Shown: one piece after another, positions 43,376 through 53,060 of the stretch
Numbering within the stretch: the first letter of the stretch is position 1
How the letters are laid out: each line of letters starts with the position of its first letter
Source: Brucellaceae bacterium
GTDB taxonomy: Bacteria > Pseudomonadota > Alphaproteobacteria > Rhizobiales > Rhizobiaceae
Direction of reading: 5' to 3'
DNA: 64,000 nt
NCBI GenBank assembly: GCA_020637775.1
Contig: JACKJV010000015.1
Location: 1-64,000 of the forward strand
Notes under the pieces: model-generated
What the model saw: the letters and a program-made list of their open reading frames with translations, nothing else
What the model was told of the DNA's origin: nothing
The model's database searches: none
Position numbers and translations under genes: made by a program

Positions 43376-45568
43376 ATGACACACACCCGGTTCCGCTCGC
43401 CGCTGGCCGCGCTGTGCCTGACCCTGGCCCTGGCTCTGGCCTTGGCCCGGACCCTCGGTCTCGGCCCCTTGCCTGCCCTGGCACAGGATTTATTCGTGCC
43501 CATTCCCTTCGAGCCCGTCGAGGTGCCCGCGGACTGGGACAGCCAGCGAATCGAGGGGCTCACCCTGCGCCTGCCGCCCGGTGCGATGACCGTGCACGAA
43601 AGCCGCGACGAAAAGCTCTGGGCGCTGGCCGACATGGACTCCCGGACCGGGATCGCTTTCAGTATACGTTATGACGACAATCCCGAACGCGACCTGCGCC
43701 GGGGAAAGATCCCGCCCGAGGACGCGGGCCTCGTGGTCTTTCCCGACGGTCACATCTTTCACCGCTGGCGCGCACCCCTGCCGGAGAATGCGGACGTGCC
43801 AGGCAAGGCCGAGATACTGATCTCGGAGCGGCCCGTGCGCGGCAAGGACAAGCTTGTCCTGATGTTGATGGCAATGAACACCCCGTTCGAGGCGCACCGC
43901 GCCAAATTCGACATTTTCCTCAGCGGCATTTCGATACCCGCGCCGGGTAAGCCGATGGCACTCGACCTGCTGGAGGGCGTCCTGCGGTTGCCTTTCGATG
44001 TCACCTGGTCGGGGCTGCGTGGCAGTCATCCCGACCGTATCCACATGTCGATGAAGGACACGCCCGGCCGCCTCGGCATCACGCGGGGCGAGTATGACAC
44101 CGGGCCCATGCCACGGGCAACGCGCGGCCAGGCCGTGACCTTCATGGGGCAGCCGGCGCAGCTTTTCGCCTTCGAGGACGGCTCTGCCACCGTGAAAGAT
44201 GGCGAGGGGCAGAAAGGCCAGGCGCGCATCGTGCTGCTGGAGACCTGTCTACCCGACGGACGCGCGATATCGCTGCAATTCTCGGGCATGCCCGCCTTCT
44301 TTCACGCGGAATCGCTGATCCGCGCTTTCGCGGAGGGGGCCCTGGTGTTGCCGGAGGGGTCCCGCCCCTGCCCGCCCGAAACCCTGCCGGAGGGCGCGCA
44401 GATCGTGCCCGCGGGACAGCCGCGCCCCGCCGTGCTGCCGCCTTTCGACGTGCCGGAAAAGAGCGCAGTCCTGCCGCGCCTGCAAGGGACCGCGCTGGAC
44501 GGCTTGTTTGAATACGATATGGCGCCGGGCTGGACCGAGCTACCTGGCGACAGTGCCGACCTCATGGCGTTCAGTGGGCCGGAGGGAGAGCGGATCGTCA
44601 TGGCGCGCGGCGAAAAAGCAATTGCCGGGCCGGGCGGACTTGTCGGGACCGTGCCCGCGGACACGCCCATGAAGCCGGATCTTGTTCTGGGCTGGCCCGT
44701 CCTGCGGTGGATCGTGGACATGGGAACGCTCGAGGCACGGGTCCATCTCTACCAGCATTGCTTCGCCGACGGGACGCCCTTCGGCATTGGTTTTTCTCTG
44801 CCCAAGGGGATCTGGGACGACCGTGCCGGGTCCGACCTGCGCCGCATGATCGATCTGGCCATGCCTGACGGCGTAATCCCCTGCCCCGACGGGTATCTCA
44901 ATGCCCTGGTCGAGAAGGCGCAGGGCAGCCGCCCTGCGCAGTCCGCACCGGAACCCGGGCCCGCGCCGCAAGAGAAGCACGCGGCGGCACAATCGCAATC
45001 CGCGCCTCCGCAAACCGCACCGGGCCAGGCGGCCCCCGCGCAATCCGCCCCCGCCCGCACAATGCAGGTTCAGCCTGTGCCCCGCCCTGCCCCGTTGTCG
45101 CCGCCGGCCCCTGAGGGGACTGCCGAAGACCCCGACCTGTTCCTGCCCGAGGAAGGGGGTTATGCGCTTTACCGGAACGGGCGTTACGGGACGCATATTT
45201 CCTACCCCGCCACCTATTTCCTGCCCGATCCGCCACCGGACAGCGGCGATGGCCGGAACTTCACCGCGGTGGATGGCTGGGCGCGGTTCTATGTCTTTGC
45301 CCAATATGAAGCCGAAGGGTTGAGCCAGGCGCAGCGCATGGCCCGCGACATCGCCGCCCACGGCGAGGCGAGCTATCGCGCATCGGGCGACGGCTGGTAC
45401 GTGATCTCGGGCATCACCGGCGGCGACATCTATTACCGGCGCGTCGAGGAAGAGCCGGACGGCCTGCTGCATGTCTTCGAGATCAGCTATCCGCCCGCCC
45501 GCAAGCAGGAATTCGACGCGGTGGTCGCCTACATGGCGCAGAGTTTCGGACCGCCGCAGCGCAACTGA
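43376..45568 (+). CDS. Large exported protein with repeated modules, function unknown
   Basis: 730 residues from the ATG at 43376 after GAGGAG. The signal peptide has a very long Leu/Ala core ('LALALALARTLGLGPLPALA'). The mature protein appears to contain four diverged copies of a ~130-150-residue module: 'GLTLRLPPGAMTVHESRDEK', 'GVLRLPFDVTWSGLRGSHPD', 'LFEYDMAPGWTELPGDSADL' and 'YRNGRYGTHISYPATYFLPD'. A Pro/Ala/Gln linker (about residues 520-585) separates the last one. A similar module begins the divergent 927-aa protein. No enzyme motif is seen; likely a periplasmic or surface binding protein. Confidence 0.7.
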   Translation: MTHTRFRSPLAALCLTLALALALARTLGLGPLPALAQDLFVPIPFEPVEVPADWDSQRIEGLTLRLPPGAMTVHESRDEKLWALADMDSRTGIAFSIRYDDNPERDLRRGKIPPEDAGLVVFPDGHIFHRWRAPLPENADVPGKAEILISERPVRGKDKLVLMLMAMNTPFEAHRAKFDIFLSGISIPAPGKPMALDLLEGVLRLPFDVTWSGLRGSHPDRIHMSMKDTPGRLGITRGEYDTGPMPRATRGQAVTFMGQPAQLFAFEDGSATVKDGEGQKGQARIVLLETCLPDGRAISLQFSGMPAFFHAESLIRAFAEGALVLPEGSRPCPPETLPEGAQIVPAGQPRPAVLPPFDVPEKSAVLPRLQGTALDGLFEYDMAPGWTELPGDSADLMAFSGPEGERIVMARGEKAIAGPGGLVGTVPADTPMKPDLVLGWPVLRWIVDMGTLEARVHLYQHCFADGTPFGIGFSLPKGIWDDRAGSDLRRMIDLAMPDGVIPCPDGYLNALVEKAQGSRPAQSAPEPGPAPQEKHAAAQSQSAPPQTAPGQAAPAQSAPARTMQVQPVPRPAPLSPPAPEGTAEDPDLFLPEEGGYALYRNGRYGTHISYPATYFLPDPPPDSGDGRNFTAVDGWARFYVFAQYEAEGLSQAQRMARDIAAHGEASYRASGDGWYVISGITGGDIYYRRVEEEPDGLLHVFEISYPPARKQEFDAVVAYMAQSFGPPQRN

Positions 45569-45893
45569 TGGCGGGCGGGCTACCGGCCGCCACCTCGCTC
45601 AAAGCCGCGCCCGAAAGGGAGGCTGAAACCCCTCATGAGAAAAGCCGACCCCGCAACCGGGAAACGGCCTAGTTTTTGCGCCGCCCAGTGGCCGACTTTT
45701 GCTCCGCCGTTGGTACACATTCGGGTTCGCACTAGAAATCTGCTTGTCTGGCAGGCACGATTGCATTCCGCGCAACCATTTAGTGACTTGCAGCAATCCA
45801 TTTCCATGATCCGGCCATTGCGGCAGAAATCAAAGATATCACCACATTTGGCTATCATCTCCGGTCGAATTCAGCACAGACCCTAAGAATCAG
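45569..45893. other. Gap after the exported-protein block with IS-end-like sequence
   Basis: No credible gene. The centre (45665-45717) carries two similar motifs on the minus strand, GCAAAAGTCGGCCAC and GCAAAAACTAGGCCG, 23 bases apart, resembling the multiple terminal repeats of IS21-family elements. No istA/istB sequence accompanies them. Confidence 0.4.
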
Positions 45894-48800
45894 TCACACC
45901 ACCCAGACACCGTCGTCGAGATTGGCGATGTTGTTGGAGATGTTCTCCTGGCTCTGGGTGAAGGCGATCAGGATGTCTTCGCGGCTCAGACCGGCCTCCA
46001 TGCCGCCGACCCAGAAGTCATAGCCTTCCTGGTCCGGAAGGCGAAACAGCACATTCTGATACATCGCGTCGATATATTCGAAATTGGTCGGATTGGCGCC
46101 GTAAAGGCCCTGGAACTCGTCCGAACCGATGAACTCCGAGGCCACATATTGCTGCTTGCCAAGCTCTGTGAAGCCCTGGTTGTCGAGCGCGTCGAGAACA
46201 CCGATCCAGAACCGCACCCCGCCCTCGTCCGGCGTGCGGCCGAAAGACGCCTGGTAGATGCGGTAGCCGAAGCCCAGGTTGTCCGAGCCGATGTCATAGA
46301 CATAGTCGCCGTCCAGCAGGTCGATGCGCTCGATGGAGATCAGCGTGTCAGTGGAGCCGTCCGGCTTGTTCACGGTAACGGTTCCGTCAACCAAAAGGTC
46401 CTGCGTGATTTCGGACCTGTTCAGGGTGTAGACTGCCCTATCGGTGCCGGGCCCTCCGTCGAGCGTGTCGTTGCCCGCGCTCCAGTTGAGCCGGTCATCC
46501 TCTTCCAGCGCGAACATTTCGTCATCATTGGGTGTGCCGATGAGATTGTCCGGTTCGGGCGTGCCCATGATCGGGCCGACACTGACCACATCGATGTTGA
46601 ACGTCTCCTGATAGGCCGGGCCGGTGGCATCACTGGCCTGGATGGTGACCAGGTAGTTGCTCTGCGTGTTGTATTCGATGTCGGCATTCGCGCTCACCTT
46701 CAACTGGTTGCCGTCGATGATGAAATTGCCATCGGCGCCGGAGACGATCGCGAAGCTGACATTGGGCTCGACCACGTTTTCCAATGCCTCAAAGGTGGCG
46801 ACCACCGAGCCAGCGGCGGCATCCTCACGCACCGACCCGCCAGCGACCATTTCGATATCCGAAACCGGCATGTTCGTCACCTGAATGACGAAGTCTTCCT
46901 CGTAGGCTGGGCCGGTGGCATCGGTGGCGGCGATGCGCACCGTGTGGCTGGTCGCCGCCTCGTAGTCGATCACAGCGCCGGGCGCGAGTTTCAGCGTGTT
47001 GCCATCGAGCACGAAAAGGCCGTTCGCGTCGTCCATGAGCGTGAAGGTGGCGGACGGTTCGACCGGGTTTTCGGAAGCCTCGAACGTGGCGACCACGGTG
47101 CCGCCGGCGGCGTTTTCCTCCACCGTGCCGCCCGAGGCGAGCGCGATATCCGAAACCGGCATGTTGGCGACCTGGATGGTGAAGTCTTCCTCGTAGGCCG
47201 GGCCGGTGGCGTCGCTGGCGGCGATGCGCACGGTGTGGCTGGTCGCGGTCTCGTAGTCGATGACAGCGCCCGGTGCGACTTTCAGCGTATTGCCATCGAG
47301 CAGGAACAGGCTGTTCGCATCATCGACGAGGGCGAAGGTTGCGGCGGCTCCACCAAGTGCGGAGAACGCGGCGACAGTTTCACCTGCAGACGCATTCTCC
47401 GCGATCTGGCCGCCACTTGAGAGCTGGATATCGATATTGGCTCCCTCACCGATGTTAACCGTCACGGCTTGGCTCGCCCGGCCTCCATAAATGGATTCAA
47501 CCTCGTAGATAAACGCATCTGCGCCTTCAAAGCCCGCTTCTGGTGTGTAGATGAACGAGCCGTCTTGGTTGAGGTCTAACGTTCCATGTTCTGGCGCTAA
47601 GGCGACGGTCAGAGAAACGATATCGCCGGCTGAAATCCCGTCATTCGCTAGCAGACCACTTTGTGCGTCTACGTCGAGTGTCTGGTCCATTGCTACTGAA
47701 TAACTGTCAGCCTGAAGGTCTGGCGTAGCGGCCTGCAACGCGAAGACATCGTTTGTTTGCTGGAGGCTTTGCTGATTCACCCCGACCAGCGTCAACCGGC
47801 TTTCAGCATCCTCCGGGTCGAAGCGAACGACCAGATCATTGCCGATTTGCTCGGTGGTAATGTCCGCCAGGCTCATCGCGTCACCGAGATAGAACAGTTG
47901 GTCAATGCCGAGTTCAAAATCCTCGATACGATCTTCACCGAACCCGAATGAAAAAGCGAAGACATCTTCGCCTTGGCCACCAATCAGGATGTCATCGCCG
48001 CGATGGCCGGCAAGCACGTCATTGCCGCCCTCACCAGAAAGTGTGTCGTCACCATCTCCACCACGAAGCTCATTGTCGGCGCTATCTCCGGTGATCTCAT
48101 CGTCACCAGAACCACCGGTAACATTCTCGATGCCAACAAGCGTATCGTTGTCGATTTCCGGGCCTGATGCCGTACCGAGCGTGAGGTTAACCGTGACACC
48201 CAAAGAGGTACTGGAATAGATGACGGTATCCGTGCCCTCTCCACCGTCATAGAAGTCGTTTCCAGCGCCCGAACCACCGATCAAGGTATCATTGCCACCC
48301 TCTCCGTAGACATGGTCATCACCGCCATTCCCGGATATGGAATCGTTGCCCTCGCCGCCATAGATCGTATCGTCATCCTCACTGCCGCCGATAATGTCGG
48401 TCGTTCCGGAGGAAAATTTCGTGATCGTGGATTGAGTTACTCCAGCAGATGCCGCGCTCTCTATCAAGTTGCTGTTTGCAACTAGGCTGGCAGCGTACTC
48501 CATATTGTCATCTACAAGGATTTCGATATCAAAAAGCGTTTTCGTCCAGCCGGTTAAAAGCCCAAACAACCGGCTTGACGTCACTTCCAACAGGTTTCCC
48601 TGCAACTTTCCAACAAGATCATCGCCAAATCGACCGAAGAAAAAGACCTTGTCAGTCCCTTCCGCACCATCAATGAGATCATCGCCACGTCCGGGAACGA
48701 TCTCATCGTTGTCGGCGCCGGCGAGAAAGATTTCGCTATCAAAGCCCAGGAGCGACGAGATGACTTCGCTATCGTGAACAAGCCTATCTTCACCCGCGCC

Positions 48801-51506
48801 ACCAAGAACGATGTTGACGTATTCAGGCATAGGTTTGCCAACAGTCGCGATCAATGCATCGATGCGGTCGCTGAAGGCAATGAGTTTCCTAGCAGTGTTA
48901 ATATAGATTTCTGAATCGTGTTCTTTACCAAAGCCTTCAGACCATCCCGAACCTTCCAGAGCGATCCGGTACTTTGGACCTGCAGCGTGGTCGTAGTCGG
49001 TAAATGCGAGATTCGGAAGGTTTAGTCCCTCAAGCACACGATCTCGGACATTCGTTGGCAGCAAGTCAAAGCCCAAAGGGCTCCTATCGCCAAACAGAAA
49101 CGGAACATGGAAAACTAGGTCTTGGCTGTGACCTATCGTGGTAATTCGCTCGTCATCATGATTAATTGCGGCTCCGGGTGAGGCAATCGCATAGCCTTTG
49201 AAACGATCCCCACCATGATCCGCCATGAAATACTGGACCATCGCGGCACCTAGGCTGTGACCGGTTATGATCACGTCCGCATCAGGGTTGCTCGATAGCC
49301 ATTCATCAACCTTTTCTATAAGCGGCGCAAACTTATCATAATGGGTCTGAAAATCGGGGTAGTTCGAGAAATCGCCTGGTTTTTCGTCAGTGCCGCGGAA
49401 ATCAATGACGAGCGTATCTCTATCTTGATACTGACCAAAGTAGATGTGCGCTACAGCTGTATTCAAAAGGCCATCTGCCTCGTAAATGCCATCTATGAAA
49501 TGATACTTTACTCCGTCCTGCTCTCCGAAAGGGTCAAGGCCGAGTTCGATGGAATGAAGTGGCCACCAGTCCCATAGTGCGCCAGCGTCATTCGTATCAA
49601 CATAAGCATACGCCGCCAGTCTTGCGGCATCTATTAATACGTCTCCATCTTCAAACACATCAGCCACCGGCAGACCGCCAGTGAAATCGGCGAACTCGAT
49701 ATCGAAAAGGTTGAGCGTTTCGTTCCCATTGTTCAGATCAACGATGACGGTAGGCCCACCGTCCGTTTTGGGATCACTAATTTTGTAATCACTTGGTTTT
49801 CCGTTGATGTTGACGACGTCTCTATCGTCAGCTCTGACCGCTGTTTCGCCTCCAAAAAAGTTTGAAAATCCGCCACTTGTGGCGTGAGCAGTCTTAAATG
49901 CCGCATTGAATGTGTCGTTGAAAGGATCGTTGTAACGTTCTGCCCATGAGACGACCTGGCCGGTCACATAAGCCAGTGCGTCATCGATCTTCGGCGTAAA
50001 TCCGAATAGATCGTTGTTCCCTGCAGACGCGAAAAACTTATCACTCCCTCCACCGCCGAATGCAATATCATCTCCTTCACCCGGGTCGATATCGTCAGAC
50101 TCCGAGTCTGTGTTTACACTATCTCCGCCAAAAATAAGGTCGTGGCCAGCTCCACCTATGAGGGTTGATACAGAAAATGGTGACGACACGATTAAGTCGT
50201 TTCCATCTCCACCATCCAGAGTTTCCCTCCAATTCGAAAAAGGTACAGACGTCGAATCTGGTATGTCATCGAATATGGAACGCAACCCAAACCTTGACGA
50301 TACATCATAATAACCAGACGCGTATTCTCCTGCAATATTCGTCCTTATATTATCAAATTGAAAGTTATCTGAAATAGATTTGGCGAAACCTAATACGACA
50401 TCATCGAAATCACTCCCCGTAATATTTTCTACCAGTTCTGAACCATAAACCTTTGAATTGTTTTGCGAAAATATATAACTATTGATTGCATCAAAAAATA
50501 CGTCACCGACATAAACAATATCTATAAATGTACGTTCATTATTTTCCTTCAAAACAATTTGCAAGGATTCGCCGTATTCGTCCGCTATAATATAAACAAA
50601 TTCCGAATTCTTAATCTCCAAAATATCGGGTATATTCGACGCACTTGTATTATTGATTGCAACCACGTCAACGCCGCCCCCCATATCAATATTTGTTTTT
50701 TCATCAATATTTAAAACAAAAAGGATATCGTCTCCATCCGCGAAATTAATCGATTCGATATCTGTCAACTTCAAACTATCAAAAGAATCTATATTGTAAG
50801 CTACCGTATTGTCATATCCGGTAAAATAAAGCTCGTCTATTTGTTCACTAAATTGAATATTAGATGTAATAAAAGGAACTTCATAATCAACTGGATTGAA
50901 TTGCGAAAAAATATCGTCTACAGAAATATAAATCGGTAAAAATTGTAATTCTATATCTTGGTATTCCATACCAAAATATGCATTCTCGACAAGAAAGTTG
51001 GACAATGTAATTGAAAGGTCGGAAATGAAATCGGCAACATCATTCTGATAGCTGGCAATGCTACTACTTATGCTAGATTCCAACGAATCCCATGATAAAA
51101 ATACCGTTCCTCCTTGTGGAAGATATGCCTCGATCGTGGGTACGTCCATGTGCTCAAGCCAGTCCAAATTTGTATTAATATTTAGACTGAAAAATAAAGA
51201 GTTCAAATAGGCATCATTAAAGAATACATTTCTTGTAAAATCGTCCAATAATTCGTTAGGAAAACTCGCTATCGTTCTCATGTATTCGAAATCATAAGAG
51301 ACTGGGGGCTCACTGCCTGAACCTTGTACAAAATATGTTGTTTTAGAAAAAAATTGTTCTGTTTTAAAAAATTTTAGTTCCGAATACCAGTGCATAACAA
51401 CACCGGAAATCGGTATGAACCACTCTTCACCATTAAGAATTCCTTCGATGGAAGTATCAGAGTATATGTTGTTTATTGGTCCATCGTGGAAAATAACCTT
51501 ACCCAT
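45894..51506 (-). CDS. Giant RTX-type exported protein with lipase, cadherin-like and DUF4214 domains
   Basis: 1870 residues from the ATG at 51506, eight bases after GGAGGG (frame also open to 51563). Order from the N-terminus: ~420 residues of unassigned, Asp/Asn/Ile-rich sequence; RTX-like repeats ('GGAGHDLIFGG'); a class 3 lipase-like domain with 'VIITGHSLGAAMVQYF', the nucleophile Ser at about residue 750; RTX nonapeptides ('GGEGNDSISGNGGDDHVYGE') near 1040-1170; a VCBS/Big-like domain; three cadherin-like repeats; and a C-terminal DUF4214 domain ('GFGYRIYQASFGRTPDEGG'). RTX repeats bind calcium and imply type I secretion; no transporter is in the window. The 5' ~2 kb is strikingly AT-rich. 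Confidence 0.85.
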   Translation of the reverse strand: MGKVIFHDGPINNIYSDTSIEGILNGEEWFIPISGVVMHWYSELKFFKTEQFFSKTTYFVQGSGSEPPVSYDFEYMRTIASFPNELLDDFTRNVFFNDAYLNSLFFSLNINTNLDWLEHMDVPTIEAYLPQGGTVFLSWDSLESSISSSIASYQNDVADFISDLSITLSNFLVENAYFGMEYQDIELQFLPIYISVDDIFSQFNPVDYEVPFITSNIQFSEQIDELYFTGYDNTVAYNIDSFDSLKLTDIESINFADGDDILFVLNIDEKTNIDMGGGVDVVAINNTSASNIPDILEIKNSEFVYIIADEYGESLQIVLKENNERTFIDIVYVGDVFFDAINSYIFSQNNSKVYGSELVENITGSDFDDVVLGFAKSISDNFQFDNIRTNIAGEYASGYYDVSSRFGLRSIFDDIPDSTSVPFSNWRETLDGGDGNDLIVSSPFSVSTLIGGAGHDLIFGGDSVNTDSESDDIDPGEGDDIAFGGGGSDKFFASAGNNDLFGFTPKIDDALAYVTGQVVSWAERYNDPFNDTFNAAFKTAHATSGGFSNFFGGETAVRADDRDVVNINGKPSDYKISDPKTDGGPTVIVDLNNGNETLNLFDIEFADFTGGLPVADVFEDGDVLIDAARLAAYAYVDTNDAGALWDWWPLHSIELGLDPFGEQDGVKYHFIDGIYEADGLLNTAVAHIYFGQYQDRDTLVIDFRGTDEKPGDFSNYPDFQTHYDKFAPLIEKVDEWLSSNPDADVIITGHSLGAAMVQYFMADHGGDRFKGYAIASPGAAINHDDERITTIGHSQDLVFHVPFLFGDRSPLGFDLLPTNVRDRVLEGLNLPNLAFTDYDHAAGPKYRIALEGSGWSEGFGKEHDSEIYINTARKLIAFSDRIDALIATVGKPMPEYVNIVLGGAGEDRLVHDSEVISSLLGFDSEIFLAGADNDEIVPGRGDDLIDGAEGTDKVFFFGRFGDDLVGKLQGNLLEVTSSRLFGLLTGWTKTLFDIEILVDDNMEYAASLVANSNLIESAASAGVTQSTITKFSSGTTDIIGGSEDDDTIYGGEGNDSISGNGGDDHVYGEGGNDTLIGGSGAGNDFYDGGEGTDTVIYSSTSLGVTVNLTLGTASGPEIDNDTLVGIENVTGGSGDDEITGDSADNELRGGDGDDTLSGEGGNDVLAGHRGDDILIGGQGEDVFAFSFGFGEDRIEDFELGIDQLFYLGDAMSLADITTEQIGNDLVVRFDPEDAESRLTLVGVNQQSLQQTNDVFALQAATPDLQADSYSVAMDQTLDVDAQSGLLANDGISAGDIVSLTVALAPEHGTLDLNQDGSFIYTPEAGFEGADAFIYEVESIYGGRASQAVTVNIGEGANIDIQLSSGGQIAENASAGETVAAFSALGGAAATFALVDDANSLFLLDGNTLKVAPGAVIDYETATSHTVRIAASDATGPAYEEDFTIQVANMPVSDIALASGGTVEENAAGGTVVATFEASENPVEPSATFTLMDDANGLFVLDGNTLKLAPGAVIDYEAATSHTVRIAATDATGPAYEEDFVIQVTNMPVSDIEMVAGGSVREDAAAGSVVATFEALENVVEPNVSFAIVSGADGNFIIDGNQLKVSANADIEYNTQSNYLVTIQASDATGPAYQETFNIDVVSVGPIMGTPEPDNLIGTPNDDEMFALEEDDRLNWSAGNDTLDGGPGTDRAVYTLNRSEITQDLLVDGTVTVNKPDGSTDTLISIERIDLLDGDYVYDIGSDNLGFGYRIYQASFGRTPDEGGVRFWIGVLDALDNQGFTELGKQQYVASEFIGSDEFQGLYGANPTNFEYIDAMYQNVLFRLPDQEGYDFWVGGMEAGLSREDILIAFTQSQENISNNIANLDDGVWVV
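46595..47450. repeat. Three tandem cadherin-like coding repeats of about 280 bases
   Basis: The segments beginning near 46605, 46900 and 47190 encode similar domains. The second and third are nearly identical at DNA level over long stretches (for example around 46852-47050 and 47146-47345, with the shared block GATATCCGAAACCGGCATGTT). The first is more diverged. Recent duplication or gene conversion is likely. Confidence 0.7.
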
Positions 51507-51607
51507 TGGACGGCTCCCTCCAGATAATTTTCGCAAGTCTATTGCAAGGGGAAAGAAACTCAAAATCAGCCTAGTTCACACTGCCAATATTTCCCAATAA
51601 AGGGAAC

Positions 51608-52666
51608 TAGAGCGATTTTCGGGCGTTATGAATCGCTAGGAATTCCCAAATCAGTTTGCTTCTGATTCATGCGTCCTGCCGGGTGCAGGATGTCGGCATG
51701 GATGGGACAGCCGCTTTCAATGGACTTGCGTGCGCGCTTGATCGCCGCGATTGATGACGGGATGAGTTGCCGCGCTGCTGCGGCCCGATTTGGCGTTGCG
51801 CCTTCGACGGCGATTCGATGGCATGCACAACGTCGCGATGTCGGCCACTTCGAACCGAAAGCCCAGGACGGCGACATGCGCTCGCATCGCGTCGAGAAGC
51901 GCGCGGCCGGTATTCTCGCTCTCTGGGACGCAAGACAGGACATCACCCTTGAGGAACTGCGCGCCGAACTTGCAAAGATCGGCCTTGCGGTCTCGATTGC
52001 GGGCCTGCACCGCGTCTTCAAGCGTCACGGCATGACGCGGAAAAAAAGACCGGCCACGCCATCGAACAGGATCGCCCGGACATCCTGAGGCAGCGCCGGA
52101 ACTGGTTTGGCGGGCAGCTCGATCTCGACCCGGCGCGCCTTGTCTTTATCGACGAGACCTGGACGGCCACCAACATGGCCCGGACCCATGGCCGCTGCCG
52201 CAGCAAGGGCGAGCGTCTGCGGATGGGTTTCCCGCACGGCCATCGCAAGACCACGACACTCGTTGCCGGACTGCGCCTGTCGGGCATGGTGGCACCGATG
52301 GTGCTTGACGGGCCAATCAATGGCGACTGGTTCGAGGCATACACGACCTCGGTGCTCGTGCCAGAATTCAAGCCTGGCGACATTGTCGTGATGGACAATC
52401 TGTCCGGCCACAAGCGGGTGGCAATCCGCGAGAAGATCGAGGCGGCGCGCGCCACGCTTCGGTTTCTTCCTCCCTACAGCCCGGACGTCAACCCCATCGA
52501 GAAAGCGTTCTCGCGCCTCAAAGCGATGCTCCGCAAAGTCGGCGAACGCACGGTCTCCGGCCTCTGGTGCCTCATCGGAAAACTGGTCGACATCTTCCAG
52601 CCGAACGAATGCGCAAACTACTTCAAATCGTGCGGACATGACCCAGAATGATCGAAAACTGCTCTA
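51608..52666 (+). mobile_element. Complete IS630-family insertion sequence
   Basis: The ends are TAGAGCGATTTTCG (51608-51621) and, on the other strand, TAGAGCAGTTTTCG (52653-52666), matching at 12 of 14 positions. Both ends start with TA, the target IS630 elements duplicate. The element is ~1.06 kb and carries one transposase gene. It sits in the short gap upstream of the giant RTX gene, about 100 bases before its start, so it may influence that gene's expression. Confidence 0.85.
51690..52651 (+). CDS. IS630-family transposase made by -1 frameshifting
   Basis: The first frame (ATG 51690) encodes the HTH half ('IDDGMSCRAAAARFGVAPST', 'LHRVFKRHGMTRKK'). At an A7G run (52041-52048) a -1 slip joins it to the catalytic half ('KTGHAIEQDRPDIL'), ending at 52651. 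DDE residues are seen in 'VFIDETW', 'VMDNLSGH' and 'DVNPIEKAF'. The joined protein is ~320 residues, normal for the family. Programmed frameshifting at A-runs is well known in IS630 elements, so this is probably active rather than broken. Confidence 0.82.
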
Positions 52667-53060
52667 TAAAGCATTGAAAATAAAGCAATAAATATATATA
52701 GCTAATTGAAATTCCACGATGAACTGCTCGACCATCGTATTGACTCAAAGCGGGCTCGTTGGCCCATCCGGTGACCTTCGCAGGTCTTTCATCCCTGCTC
52801 TCCCTCTCGGGGACGCCGCCCTCGGTTCAGCTTTCCGGCTTCACCGCTCGCAAACGAACTCTACCTCACTTCATGCTTCGACCTAAATGCCATCGCGCAG
52901 CATGGCGTGCATGTGTCAACGGCGGAACACAATTCGATCTCAGGCACGACTAGCAGTCGAACTTCTGTTGTTCGGCATTGTGTTGCTTGATTCAAATCAT
53001 TGCGCATGCAAGCGGCGGTAAATACGAAAGCTCGTTTTCCTCACTTGGGGGTCGGATCTC
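52667..53060. other. Gap between the IS630 element and the beta-helix gene
   Basis: No gene is evident. The left part is very AT-rich (52670-52720), and a single GCAAACGAAC motif lies near 52850. The promoter of the beta-helix gene should be near the right end; none was fixed. Confidence 0.4.

Noticed and set aside
45580..45858. Cysteine-containing 92-codon minus-strand frame
   Set aside because: Composition and overlap with the IS-end-like motifs suggest non-coding remnant sequence; no RBS or family pattern.
46595..47450. Regularly repeated DNA that could look like a CRISPR array
   Set aside because: The repeats are ~280-base coding repeats for cadherin-like domains, not short repeats with unique spacers; no cas genes in the window.
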